From Parvularcula sp964556115 (GTDB taxonomy: Bacteria; Pseudomonadota; Alphaproteobacteria; Caulobacterales; Parvularculaceae), in contig CAZKVC010000016.1 of NCBI GenBank assembly GCA_964556115.1, positions 1-56,775 on the forward strand: DNA of 56,775 bases, given 5' to 3'. The stretch's first letter is position 1, and each line of letters starts with the position of its first letter. Below the pieces are notes generated by a model. That model saw only the letters and a program-made list of their open reading frames with translations. It did not search any database and was not told the DNA's origin. A program made the position numbers and the translations under genes. Below, piece after piece: positions 13,812 to 22,963 of this stretch.

Positions 13812-14452
13812 TGAAACGCTTCTCCCTCATCGCAAGCTGCGGGCTGCTTCTAGCCGCCTGCAGCGAGCCTCCGGCCCGGAACACCGGCGTCTACATGCTG
13901 GTGGATACCTCCGGAACCTATACGGAGGAAATCGCCCACGCGCAGCAGATCATCAATGTGGTCCTCGCGCAGCTCGAGCCTGACGACGCGTTCGCCGTGG
14001 CGCGGGTGGACACAGGCAGCTTCTCCGAGCGGGACATCGTCGCGAAGATGCATTTCGACGACCGCCCCTCGGTCGCCAACCAGCAGAAGCGGCGCTTCCG
14101 CGAGGAAATCGACAGGTTTGTCGGCGATGTCCGGCCCTCGTCGCACACCGATATCACGGGTGGTCTTCTTCAGGCGTCGGAGTTTCTGACAGAAAAGGCG
14201 ACCGGGCGTAAGGTGGTGTTCCTTTTCTCGGACCTCGAAGAGGATCTCCCCGCAGGGTACATCCGCGACATACCACTGGAGCTTGATGGGTTCGACGTCA
14301 TCGCGCTCAACGTCACCAAGCTGCGCACGGACAATATCGATCCGCGTGCCTATATGGACCGGATCGGGACCTGGCAGGACAGGATCGAGGCGGGCGGCGG
14401 CAGCTTCAGGGTCATCAACGACCTTGAGCGGCTGGACCTCACCTGGCGTTAG
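13808..14452 (+). CDS. Lipoprotein with von Willebrand factor A domain
   Basis: This 214-residue protein has a lipoprotein signal (LLLAAC) and a vWA domain. The metal-ion-dependent adhesion site appears complete: D-x-S-x-T in LVDTSGTYTEE, a threonine in SSHTDITGG, and an aspartate in FLFSDLEED. Such domains bind a partner protein through Mg2+. ATG 13808 overlaps the stop of the upstream membrane protein; a second ATG follows directly. The tail overlaps the convergent symporter gene by 14 bp. A membrane complex of the two products is likely; what it does is unknown. Confidence 0.78.
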   Translation: MMKRFSLIASCGLLLAACSEPPARNTGVYMLVDTSGTYTEEIAHAQQIINVVLAQLEPDDAFAVARVDTGSFSERDIVAKMHFDDRPSVANQQKRRFREEIDRFVGDVRPSSHTDITGGLLQASEFLTEKATGRKVVFLFSDLEEDLPAGYIRDIPLELDGFDVIALNVTKLRTDNIDPRAYMDRIGTWQDRIEAGGGSFRVINDLERLDLTWR

Positions 14453-16154
14453 GCTGCAGGCGGACGGCGCGGATCCAGGCCGCGCCGTTCACCGCCAGGA
14501 TGCTGGCCGCCGCGAGCCAGAAGAGGGCGCCGAACCCATCCGGCGAAGCGGCGCCGATGGGCGAGAAGATCAGGTAGAGAACCACCACCGCCGAAGCGAG
14601 GGTCACGGATGTCTCCTTGGCAAAACGCCATGGGGTCATGTCGATCATCGGCTTCGTCTTCCTTACGGGGAACTTATTCGCACCAAGGATCTGCCGGACC
14701 GCCAGCATCAGTGCGACTTCGAGAATGAAGAGAATGGCGTATTGGTGCAGGAAATGGATCTCCGGCAGGGGAAGCGGCAGGAACCGCAGAGCCCCATAGG
14801 CGATCAGGTGAAAACCGATCGCCAGCTTCGCGCCAAGGGCAGGGGTGCCGGGCGCGAAGATCCCGACACAGACGACCGCAATCACCGGGATATTGTAGAA
14901 GCCAGTGAAGACGCGGATCACCTGCCAGAGGCCCGCTTCTGCAAAGCTGAGCGCTGGCGCGGCGGCGAAGCTGAAAAGCGCGATGCCGACGCTGATGATC
15001 TTCGCCATGCGGATGAGCTCGGCGTCGCCGGGCTTTCGCTTGCGAAGAGGCGCCCAGAGATCAAGGGTGAGAAGGGTCGCGGCACTGTTGAGAAGCGAAT
15101 TGAACGAACTGAACACCGCACCAAGCAGCACTGCAAGGAAGAAGCCTGAGAAGAGCGGCGGCACCAGATCGTCCACCAACCGCGGATAGGCTTCGTCGAT
15201 CGAACCGAGATCCGGCCCGTAAAGGTGGAATGCCATCACTCCGGGCATCATCATCATGAGCGGCACGAGGATCTTGAAGAACCCTGCCAGAAGAACGCCC
15301 TTCTGGCTCTCTTTCAGGGATGCGCCACCAAGGACCCGCTGGATGACATACTGGTTCGTGCACCAATAGAATAGATTGGCGAACAGCATGCCCGTGAAAA
15401 GGGTGGGGAACGGGGTCGGGTCGTCACGCGAGCCGATGGCGTTCAGCTTCTCCGGATGCTCGCGCAAGAGCCGCTCGGCTCCCGCCAGCATATCGCCCTC
15501 GCCGAGCGCGAAGAGGCCGAGGACGGGGACCATCAGCCCCGCCACCAGAAGGCCGATGCCGTTCAGCGTATCGCTGACCGCCACGGCGCGGAGGCCGCCG
15601 AGAACGGCGTAGAGCGCACCGATCGAGCCGATCCCGATCACCGTCACCACGAGGGCGGGGAAGGGCGCGAGGCCTGTCACCTCCTCAATGGCGAAAAGCT
15701 GCAGCACCGCGAGCGATCCTGAGTAGAGGACGGAAGGGATCGTTACGAGCCCGTAGCCGAGCACGAACAGGATCGCCGTCATCCGCCGGACACCGGCGTC
15801 GAAACGGGTCTCCAGAAACTCCGGCAGGGTGGTGAAGGCTCCGGCAAGGTAGCGCGGCAGGAAGACGATCGCCATGGCGACGGACGCGATCGCCGCGGTC
15901 ACTTCCCACCCCATGCTCGACAGGTTCGCCCCGTATGCCGAGCCGTTGAGGCCGATCATCTGCTCGGCAGACAGGTTCGTGAGAAGCAGCGACCCGGCGA
16001 TGAAACTGGCGGAAAGGCCATGACCCGCCAGGAAGTAGCCGTCCCGGCTTTCCGCCTCTCCCCTCGTCTTGCGCCACGAGACATAGGCCACGAGCCCCAT
16101 GAAGAGAAGACAGGTGAGGACGGTCAGGCCGCGCTCTGGAAAAGCCAATGACAA
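14439..16154 (-). CDS. Sodium:solute symporter (SSS family)
   Basis: This 571-residue protein has about 14 hydrophobic spans and the SSS family layout. Features include DGYFLAGHGLSASFIAGSLL near the start with LLLTNLSAEQMIG (the Na+-site region of span 1), and the TTLPEFLETRF segment. The closest shape is the sugar/inositol or YidK-like branch, but the solute cannot be read from the sequence. The start is uncertain: TTG 16154 or a second TTG two codons later, which sits better behind GGAG. The 3' end overlaps the vWA gene by 14 bp on the opposite strand. Confidence 0.85.
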   Translation of the reverse strand: MSLAFPERGLTVLTCLLFMGLVAYVSWRKTRGEAESRDGYFLAGHGLSASFIAGSLLLTNLSAEQMIGLNGSAYGANLSSMGWEVTAAIASVAMAIVFLPRYLAGAFTTLPEFLETRFDAGVRRMTAILFVLGYGLVTIPSVLYSGSLAVLQLFAIEEVTGLAPFPALVVTVIGIGSIGALYAVLGGLRAVAVSDTLNGIGLLVAGLMVPVLGLFALGEGDMLAGAERLLREHPEKLNAIGSRDDPTPFPTLFTGMLFANLFYWCTNQYVIQRVLGGASLKESQKGVLLAGFFKILVPLMMMMPGVMAFHLYGPDLGSIDEAYPRLVDDLVPPLFSGFFLAVLLGAVFSSFNSLLNSAATLLTLDLWAPLRKRKPGDAELIRMAKIISVGIALFSFAAAPALSFAEAGLWQVIRVFTGFYNIPVIAVVCVGIFAPGTPALGAKLAIGFHLIAYGALRFLPLPLPEIHFLHQYAILFILEVALMLAVRQILGANKFPVRKTKPMIDMTPWRFAKETSVTLASAVVVLYLIFSPIGAASPDGFGALFWLAAASILAVNGAAWIRAVRLQPNAR

Positions 16155-16281
16155 CGCTCCGTTACCCTGCCTGTGCTAGGCCGCGCGGATACTGGCGCGG
16201 CGGGCCGCTCGCGCACCGCCATTTGACGCTGGCCCGGCCCCTGCACCATAACCGGGTATCTGGGGAATGGGAGCCTCTGTC

Positions 16282-18894
16282 ATGCACCATATCAAAGCGG
16301 GCCTCGCTGCCCTTTCGAGCCTTTGCGGCGTCGCGCTGGCCGCGCCGATCGAGAGCTTTCTCGTTCCTGGCGTCAGCTATGATGATGATATCGAGACGCC
16401 GGACGAGCATTTCCGTCACGGCCTCGGCGACAAGCCTGTCCGCCACGATCAGCTCGTCAGCTACCTCACCGGTCTTTCGGAGGTTTCGGACCGCATCACC
16501 CACGAAGAGATCGGCAGGACCCATGAAGGCCGACCGATCCTGTTTTTCACCATCACCTCCGCCGAGAACCACGAGCGGATCGAGGAGATCAGGACCCGCC
16601 ACCTCGCGCGGCTGAACGGCGAAAGCGACGCCGAAGCGGGTGAGGACGACCCGGCGATCATCTGGATCAATTACGGCGTTCACGGAGCGGAATCGGCCGG
16701 CATGGATGCGGCGATCCCCACGCTCTATCACTTCGCAGCAGCCGAAGGCGAAGAGGTCGAAGAGCAGCTCGATGACGCGGTCATCCTGGTTGTGGCGATC
16801 CTCAATCCCGATGGCCATGCCCGGCGGATCGACCATGTGGAGACCTTCTCCTCCGTGGTTCCCGTGACCGATCCGGCACACGCCCAGCACAATCTGTGGA
16901 CCGCGGCGCGGACCAATCATTACTGGTTCGACCTCAACCGCCAATGGCTGCCGGTCAGTCAGCCCGAAGCGCGGGCATGGGTCTCGACCTGGCAAAGCTG
17001 GAAGCCGCAGGTCTCGGCCGATTTCCACGAGATGGGGTCGAACTCGACCTACTATTTCCACCCCGGCGAGCCGAAGCGGAAGAACCCGCTGATCCCCGAC
17101 GAGGCGCGCGAGATCGCAAAGGACATCGCGGAGAACCACCGCGGTTACCTCGATGAAGCCGGTCTTCTCTATTTCACCGAGCAGGGCTTCGACAATTTCT
17201 ACATCGGCAAGGGCTCGACCTATCCGCAGGTCAATGGCGGCATCGGCATCCTGTTCGAAGTCGGCGCAGCGCGCGGCGGAGAGATCGAAAGCCCGTCGGG
17301 CGGCAGGAGCTATGCGGACAATATCAGGACCCATTTCCGCACGACCCTGACCACCATCGAAGGCACGCTCGAGGACAAGGACCAGATCGCCGCCTACCAG
17401 CAGAGCTTCTTCGAGAACGCACAGGCCGAAGCTTCGCGTGCGGACGGTATTGGCTATGTCGTGACGGCTGGCGGCGACCGCGAAACGATGCGCCGCTTCC
17501 TCGACATTCTCGCTGTTCACGACGTCGAAGTGCGCCGTCTGGCTGACGACGTCGAACTGGAAGGCACGGCCTTCTCAGTGGAGGAGAGCTACGTCGTCCC
17601 CTTCGATCAGCCGCAATACCGCTTCGTGAAAGCGATCTTCGACCGGGTCACCGAGTTCGAGGAAAATATCTTCTACGACGTCAGCGGCTGGACCCTGCCG
17701 CTCGCCTATGATCTTGATTACGCTCTCATTCCAGGGCGGAGGGGCGACTCGTCGCTCATGGGCCGGACTGTCGACGGCGATCAGGACGACAGCACGCTCC
17801 CGCTTCCGCGCGGCGAGGCTTACGGCTACATCGTCGACTGGCAGGACCGTCTTGCGCCCCGGGCGCTCTATCGGCTTCTGGACGAGGACATCCTTGTACG
17901 GATCGCCAGTGAACCCTTCGAGGTGCGCACCGGGGACGGTATCCGCAATTTCGAAGCGGGCTCCGTGTTCATCCCGGCTGACCGTCAGGAGACGGATGCG
18001 GAAATCATTCGTTCGGTGATCGAAGGGATCGTCGAGGATGAAAACGTCATGGTCACCGCCGTCACCTCGGGGGCCGGGGACGACGCCACCGCATCGCTTG
18101 GGGGCGCCAGCTTCCGCCCGGTTGAGAAGCCGCAGATCCTGCTTCTCTTCGATGACGGCCTTGCCCGTTATGACGCCGGTGAGGTCTGGCACCTTCTCGA
18201 CCATGAGATGGAGATTCCAGTCACCCTGCGCCGCAAGGACCAGCTCGGCGGTCTCGACTGGTCGCGCTACACCCACCTCGTCATGGTCGGCGGCTACGGC
18301 GTCGCCTTGCCGGAAAACGCGACGGACCGCGTGCGGCAGTGGATCCGCGAAGAAGGCGGTACGCTGATCGCTCTTCGCCAATCGGCGCTCTGGGCGCAGG
18401 AGACCTTCCTCGATACCGAGGTCGATGCTTCGGAGCCTGTCACGCTCGGCGAACAGCGGCCCGAGCGCCTGCCTTATGAGGAAATGCGCTCGCGCGATGC
18501 CGAGCATGTCATCGGCGGCGCGATCGTCGCGACCGACCTTGACCTCTCGCATCCTCTCGGTTTCGGCTACCAGGATCGCATGGTGCCTGTTCTCCGAAAC
18601 CACACCCAGACCCTCGCCTGGCCCAAAGCCAACCCTTACGCCGTGGTGGCGGCCTATCCTGAGGAGGGCGTGCTGCTGAGCGGCTATGTCAGTGAACGCC
18701 GGATCGGCGAGATCGCCGATACGCCGGCTCTGCTCGCGCAGCGCTATGGCAACGGGGCGGTGGTGCTGATGGCGGACAACCCGGTTTTCCGGGGCATGTT
18801 CCTCGGCACCAACAAGCTGTTCCTGAACGCGATCTTCTTCAGCGATCTGATCGACAACCCCTCCGGCGATTACACCGCCGAAGGGGAGGAGTGA
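16282..18894 (+). CDS. Exported zinc carboxypeptidase (M14 family)
   Basis: This 870-residue protein has a signal peptide (cleaved near VALAAP) and an M14 metallopeptidase domain in the first 370 residues. Zinc ligands are H and E of GVHGAESAG and the H of ADFHEMG; WFDLNRQW gives substrate-binding N and R, and ILFEVGAARG supplies the likely catalytic glutamate. The C-terminal half (about 480-850) contains a glutamine-amidotransferase-like fold seen in large M14 proteins of these bacteria. ATG 16282 has GGGAG 8 bp upstream, better than the ATG five codons before. The substrate is probably periplasmic peptides. Confidence 0.87.
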   Translation: MHHIKAGLAALSSLCGVALAAPIESFLVPGVSYDDDIETPDEHFRHGLGDKPVRHDQLVSYLTGLSEVSDRITHEEIGRTHEGRPILFFTITSAENHERIEEIRTRHLARLNGESDAEAGEDDPAIIWINYGVHGAESAGMDAAIPTLYHFAAAEGEEVEEQLDDAVILVVAILNPDGHARRIDHVETFSSVVPVTDPAHAQHNLWTAARTNHYWFDLNRQWLPVSQPEARAWVSTWQSWKPQVSADFHEMGSNSTYYFHPGEPKRKNPLIPDEAREIAKDIAENHRGYLDEAGLLYFTEQGFDNFYIGKGSTYPQVNGGIGILFEVGAARGGEIESPSGGRSYADNIRTHFRTTLTTIEGTLEDKDQIAAYQQSFFENAQAEASRADGIGYVVTAGGDRETMRRFLDILAVHDVEVRRLADDVELEGTAFSVEESYVVPFDQPQYRFVKAIFDRVTEFEENIFYDVSGWTLPLAYDLDYALIPGRRGDSSLMGRTVDGDQDDSTLPLPRGEAYGYIVDWQDRLAPRALYRLLDEDILVRIASEPFEVRTGDGIRNFEAGSVFIPADRQETDAEIIRSVIEGIVEDENVMVTAVTSGAGDDATASLGGASFRPVEKPQILLLFDDGLARYDAGEVWHLLDHEMEIPVTLRRKDQLGGLDWSRYTHLVMVGGYGVALPENATDRVRQWIREEGGTLIALRQSALWAQETFLDTEVDASEPVTLGEQRPERLPYEEMRSRDAEHVIGGAIVATDLDLSHPLGFGYQDRMVPVLRNHTQTLAWPKANPYAVVAAYPEEGVLLSGYVSERRIGEIADTPALLAQRYGNGAVVLMADNPVFRGMFLGTNKLFLNAIFFSDLIDNPSGDYTAEGEE

Positions 18895-18897
18895 TCC

Positions 18898-20250
18898 TCA
18901 GACCTCGTTGCTGCGCGGCAGGCCATCCCAGCATGCCGCGTAGCTTTCGTCCCGGCGCAGATCGTTCATCGCAAATGGCGTCGGCTGCTGCACGAGGCGC
19001 GTCTCGAACATGAAGGCCATGGTGCCTTCGAGCTTCTGGGGTGAAAGGTCATGCTCGCTCGCGGCGATATAGGCCTCGCGGTCCGGGCCGTGGGGAAGAC
19101 CCGCATTGTGAAGCGACATGCCCCCAGGCGAGAAACCGCCGGGCTTGGCGTCGTAGACACCGTAGAGAAGCCCCATGAACTCGCTCATGACATTCACGTG
19201 GTACCATGGCGGCCGGAAGGTATCTTCCATGACCAGCCAGCGGTCCGGGAAGATGACGAAGTCGCAATTCGCCGTGCCCGGTGTTTCGGAAGGGCTGGTC
19301 AGCAATGTGAAGATCGAGGGGTCGGGGTGGTCGAAGCTGATCGAGCCGATGGTGTTGAAGCGGCGAAGGTCGTACTTGTACGGCGCTTCGTTCCCATGCC
19401 AGGCCACCACGTCGAGAGGTGAATGGCTAAGCTGCCCGGCATAGATATTTCCCTGCCATTTCAGGACCATGTCGCAGGGCCCATCGGTTTTTTCATAGGC
19501 TGCGGCGGGGAAAAGGAAGTCGCGTGGGCTCGCGAGGCTGTTCGCACCGATCGGCCCGCGTTCCGGAAGAGTGAGGGCCGCACCGTAATTTTCGAGGACA
19601 TAGCCGCGCGCCTCGTCGCCCAGAAGCTCGACCCGGAATTTGACGTTGCGCGGAACGACGATGAGGTCGCCGGCCCGGCCAGAGAGGACGCCCAGCTCCG
19701 TCACCACACGGATCTCTCCCAGCTCAGGCAGAAGGGCCATCTCGCCGTCCGCATTGGCGAAGACCCGTCCCTCCATGCTGCGGTTAGCGGTGTAGACATG
19801 CGCCGCGATCCCCGCCTGACCCGGTGCCGAGCCGCAGAGCGTCACGGTCTTCAGGCCACCGAGGAAGTCCGTCGGCTCCTTCGGCATCGCCGCTGCTGCC
19901 CAGCGAAGCTGCGCGGCGGGAAGCGGGCCTTGTTCTGCCACGGGAGCAGTAAGCAAATGGGGCGCAAGCTCAGGTGCGAGTTCGAGATCGCGGAGATGGA
20001 GCACGGACGGCCTGATGCGGTAGAGCCATGAGCGGCGGTTGCTGGCAAGGGGAGCTGTGAAGGCAGTGCCGGAAAGCTGCTCAGGGTAAAGACCGAATGG
20101 CGGCTTCTGCGGAGAGTTCCGCCCGATGGGGAGCGCACCCTCTTTCGCCTCTGTTGCGTGGTGGTTACCAAAGCCGGGCTGATAGGCGAGGGGGGTCTTT
20201 CGTCCCATGTCGCCAATCAACCCGCCGCGGAAGATCGTTTCCTCGGCCAT
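18898..20250 (-). CDS. hmgA: Homogentisate 1,2-dioxygenase
   Basis: Opens the ring of homogentisate to maleylacetoacetate in tyrosine and phenylalanine breakdown. The 450-residue protein starts with the family hallmark LAYQPGFGNHHATEA, and the iron site is visible in YHVNVMSEFMGLLYG (H-x5-E) with a further histidine in AGLPHGPD. ATG 20250 has GGGAG 9 bp upstream, inside the end of the preceding gene, from which it is 3 bp away. The usual partners fahA and maiA are not here. Identification is secure. Confidence 0.97.
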   Translation of the reverse strand: MAEETIFRGGLIGDMGRKTPLAYQPGFGNHHATEAKEGALPIGRNSPQKPPFGLYPEQLSGTAFTAPLASNRRSWLYRIRPSVLHLRDLELAPELAPHLLTAPVAEQGPLPAAQLRWAAAAMPKEPTDFLGGLKTVTLCGSAPGQAGIAAHVYTANRSMEGRVFANADGEMALLPELGEIRVVTELGVLSGRAGDLIVVPRNVKFRVELLGDEARGYVLENYGAALTLPERGPIGANSLASPRDFLFPAAAYEKTDGPCDMVLKWQGNIYAGQLSHSPLDVVAWHGNEAPYKYDLRRFNTIGSISFDHPDPSIFTLLTSPSETPGTANCDFVIFPDRWLVMEDTFRPPWYHVNVMSEFMGLLYGVYDAKPGGFSPGGMSLHNAGLPHGPDREAYIAASEHDLSPQKLEGTMAFMFETRLVQQPTPFAMNDLRRDESYAACWDGLPRSNEV

Positions 20251-20253
20251 GTG

Positions 20254-21513
20254 TTACGCTCCCTTTGCCGACAGCCATTCGGCCGCCATCTGTTTGTAGT
20301 CCTCATTCGGATCGGCCAACCGCGCCTTGTCCGGCCGTGCGCGCATCAGAATGGGCTTTTTCGAGGCGAGAAACGCGACCGGATCGTTCACGGCGTCGAC
20401 CGCGATCAGCCGCCCCCCGCTCAAGTAGAACACCGAAAACCGCTCGCTATCCGGATCACCCCTTAGGACGGTTTCGTCGTGACCTTCCGAGAGGCCGGCG
20501 ATCTGTAGTTTGAGGTCATACTGGTCGGACCAGAACCACGGGCAGTCCACCCGCGGACGGGGCCGCCCCAGGATTGCGGCGGCAACGAGCTTGGCCTGTT
20601 CGATGGCGTTGTGAACGCTTTCGAGGCGCCCGTCCCGCTCATAGGGCAGGAGTGGCCGTCGCGCACAATCACCGATGGCGAAGACTGCCGGATCGCTGGT
20701 GCGTCCGTCCTCGTCCGTCATGATCCCGTCCTGGCAGCGGATGCCTGCTTCGGCGGCCAACTCGTCATTCGGCAGGATGCCGATACCTGCAAGGACAAGG
20801 TCGGCCCCGATCGTCTCACCGCCGGGCAGCTTCAGGTTCAGCCCCTCACCGTCCCGCTCGATCGCATCAACAACCGTTTCCAGGCGGATGGTGACGCCGC
20901 GCTTGCGGTGGGCCTTCTCGTAGAAAGCTGAAAGGGGCTCGCCTGCCACCCGGGAGAGAACGCGGTGTTCGCGCTCGATGACGGTCACATCGAGGCCAAG
21001 CTGCCGCGCCACCGCCGCCGCTTCGAGACCGATATAGCCGGCGCCGATGATCGCGAGGCGCTTGCCGCTTTCCATATGTGGGCGGATCGCATCGACATCG
21101 GCAAGGGCGCGAAGGTCGAAAACGCCTTCAAGATCAGCCCCCGGAACCGGGAGCGGCCTCGGCCGCGCGCCCGTCGCAAGGACGAGAATGTCATAGGGTA
21201 AACGCTCGGCACCGATAAATACCGTTTTCGCATCGCGGTCGATGAAGGTCACCGTCTCGCCGGCCCGTACCGTCACGCCGTGCTCATCATACCAGGCGGC
21301 AGGCCGCAGATAGAGGCGCTCCTTTGGAAGCTCACCCTTCATGTAGGCCTTGGAGAGGGGCGGGCGCTGGTAAGGCAGGTCGGGTTCGTCACCCAGAAGG
21401 ACGATCTCTCCCTGATAGCCGCCCTGGCGCAGGGACAGGCAGAGTTGGGCGCCGCCTTGCCCGGCGCCCACGATGACCACGCGGGCCGGAAGTGGAAGGT
21501 GCTCTTCAGACAT
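20254..21513 (-). CDS. FAD-dependent ferredoxin reductase (rhodocoxin/putidaredoxin reductase type)
   Basis: This 419-residue flavoprotein shows two dinucleotide-binding folds: VVIVGAGQGGAQ at the start (FAD) and LAIIGAGYIGLEAA in the middle (NADH), with VFAIGDCA closing the FAD site. The layout is that of reductases that pass electrons from NADH to a ferredoxin of a dioxygenase or P450. ATG 21513 is preferred (AAGG 8 bp upstream); an in-frame GTG 11 codons earlier has a proline/alanine-rich extension that looks spurious. It is 3 bp before hmgA, an operon not usual for hmgA. Its ferredoxin partner is not in the window. Confidence 0.9.
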   Translation of the reverse strand: MSEEHLPLPARVVIVGAGQGGAQLCLSLRQGGYQGEIVLLGDEPDLPYQRPPLSKAYMKGELPKERLYLRPAAWYDEHGVTVRAGETVTFIDRDAKTVFIGAERLPYDILVLATGARPRPLPVPGADLEGVFDLRALADVDAIRPHMESGKRLAIIGAGYIGLEAAAVARQLGLDVTVIEREHRVLSRVAGEPLSAFYEKAHRKRGVTIRLETVVDAIERDGEGLNLKLPGGETIGADLVLAGIGILPNDELAAEAGIRCQDGIMTDEDGRTSDPAVFAIGDCARRPLLPYERDGRLESVHNAIEQAKLVAAAILGRPRPRVDCPWFWSDQYDLKLQIAGLSEGHDETVLRGDPDSERFSVFYLSGGRLIAVDAVNDPVAFLASKKPILMRARPDKARLADPNEDYKQMAAEWLSAKGA

Positions 21514-21633
21514 GGGGGGCGCCTTAGCAGCCTCTTTGGGCGGCACAAATGCGGGCGCAGTCCGGCTTGTTGGCTTCGGGCCCGGGCGGGGTTAAGCGCC
21601 CCCGGGACAACGACAAACCAGCGAGGTAACGAG

Positions 21634-22401
21634 ATGGATCTGAAGGGCAAAGGCGCGATCGTCACTGGCGGCGCATCGGGACTGGGCGGCGCCACCGTCA
21701 GGCTGTTCGCGGAGCGCGGCGCGAAAGTGCTGATTCTCGACCGTGACGAGAAGAAGGGCGAGGCGCTCGCCTCCGAACTGGGCAATGACGTCCTTTTCGC
21801 GTCGTGCGACGTGACCGACGAAAATTCGGTTCAGGCGGCGGTCGAGAAAGCCAGCGAGGCGTTTGGCGGCCTTCACATCGCCTGCAATTTCGCCGGTATC
21901 GCATGGGCGCAGAAGACAGTGGGCAAGGACGGCCCGCATAGCCTCGATGCGTTCCGCAAAGTGCTCGAAGTCAACCTGATCGGCAGTTTCAACGTCATCC
22001 GTCTTGCGGCGATTGCGATGATGCGCAACGATCCTGATGCTGACGGTGGCCGCGGCGTGATCGTCAACACTGCGTCGGTTGCCGCGTTCGAAGGGCAGAT
22101 GGGCCAGGCCGCCTATTCGGCATCCAAGGGCGGTATCGTCGGCATGACCCTACCGATCGCCCGCGATCTGGCCCGCGAAGGCATCCGGGTGAACACCATT
22201 GCGCCGGGCCTTATCAAGACGCCGCTTTTCGAAGGGCTTCCCGAGGAAGCGGTCAAATCACTCAGCGAACAGCCGGTCTTTCCGAAACGCCTGGGCGATC
22301 CGATGGAAGTCGCGAAAGCCGCGCTCTTTATTGCAGAGAACGACTACGTGAACGGCGAGACGATCAGGGTCGACGGCGCGATTCGGATGCAGCCGCGATA
22401 A
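21634..22401 (+). CDS. Short-chain dehydrogenase, 3-hydroxyacyl-CoA dehydrogenase type II-like
   Basis: This 255-residue NAD-dependent enzyme has the classical SDR motifs: TGGASGLGG (cofactor site), CNFAGI (in place of NNAG), a serine in TASVAAFEG and YSASKGG (catalytic Tyr and Lys). The whole sequence resembles the HSD17B10/3-hydroxyacyl-CoA dehydrogenase type II group, which acts on short acyl-CoA in fatty-acid or isoleucine breakdown. ATG 21634 lies behind GAGGTAACGAG. It is divergent from the ferredoxin reductase, with 120 bp between. Confidence 0.93.
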   Translation: MDLKGKGAIVTGGASGLGGATVRLFAERGAKVLILDRDEKKGEALASELGNDVLFASCDVTDENSVQAAVEKASEAFGGLHIACNFAGIAWAQKTVGKDGPHSLDAFRKVLEVNLIGSFNVIRLAAIAMMRNDPDADGGRGVIVNTASVAAFEGQMGQAAYSASKGGIVGMTLPIARDLAREGIRVNTIAPGLIKTPLFEGLPEEAVKSLSEQPVFPKRLGDPMEVAKAALFIAENDYVNGETIRVDGAIRMQPR

Positions 22402-22416
22402 AGCGGCTGATGGGTC

Positions 22417-22833
22417 TTACGCCGCCAGCCGTTCGGCCACGACCTGTTTGAGGTGCTGATGGGGGCAGGGCTTCGCGCAGAAGCCTGCCTCCGGAAGTTG
22501 GCGGGCGAGATCACCCGGATCGGCGTGGCCCGAATAGAAGACCAGCGTCGCGCCCTTGCGGGCCAGGCTCCGTGCAAGACCGACGCTGGTGCCGTCAGGC
22601 AGCATCACGTCGATGATGCCCAAGTCGAAGATCTCTTCCTTCGCCATGGCCTCGGCCTCGCTGACCGAACCGGCGAGGGTCACCGAGTAGGCACCCTCAT
22701 GTTCAGCGAACATCTCGAGATCCAGGGCAATGAGCGCCTCATCCTCGAGGATGAGCACTCTCTGACCGGCGAGGAGCCCGTCGGGTTTGCGCTGCGGCCA
22801 TGTGCCGGAACCAAAGGGCATTATCATTTCCAC
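22417..22833 (-). CDS. Single-domain response regulator
   Basis: This 138-residue receiver domain has the full phosphorylation site: acidic pair in ILEDEA, phospho-acceptor aspartate in GIIDVMLPDG, serine in VFYSGHA and lysine in FCAKP. No output domain follows, so it probably relays phosphate or binds a partner, as many alphaproteobacterial receivers do. The start is uncertain: GTG 22833, ATG 22827 and ATG 22821 are all possible. It lies between two SDR genes with no kinase close by. Confidence 0.9.
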   Translation of the reverse strand: MEMIMPFGSGTWPQRKPDGLLAGQRVLILEDEALIALDLEMFAEHEGAYSVTLAGSVSEAEAMAKEEIFDLGIIDVMLPDGTSVGLARSLARKGATLVFYSGHADPGDLARQLPEAGFCAKPCPHQHLKQVVAERLAA

Positions 22834-22963
22834 TTCTCTCGGCTGAACGGATGCCGGATCTATCGTCGATTAACCATAGCGATCTAACGGGTCGGATCCT
22901 GTTTCGTTCCTGAATAATTCCGTACCCGGCCCTTAAGATCAGGCAGGAAACAGCGTATCGGCT

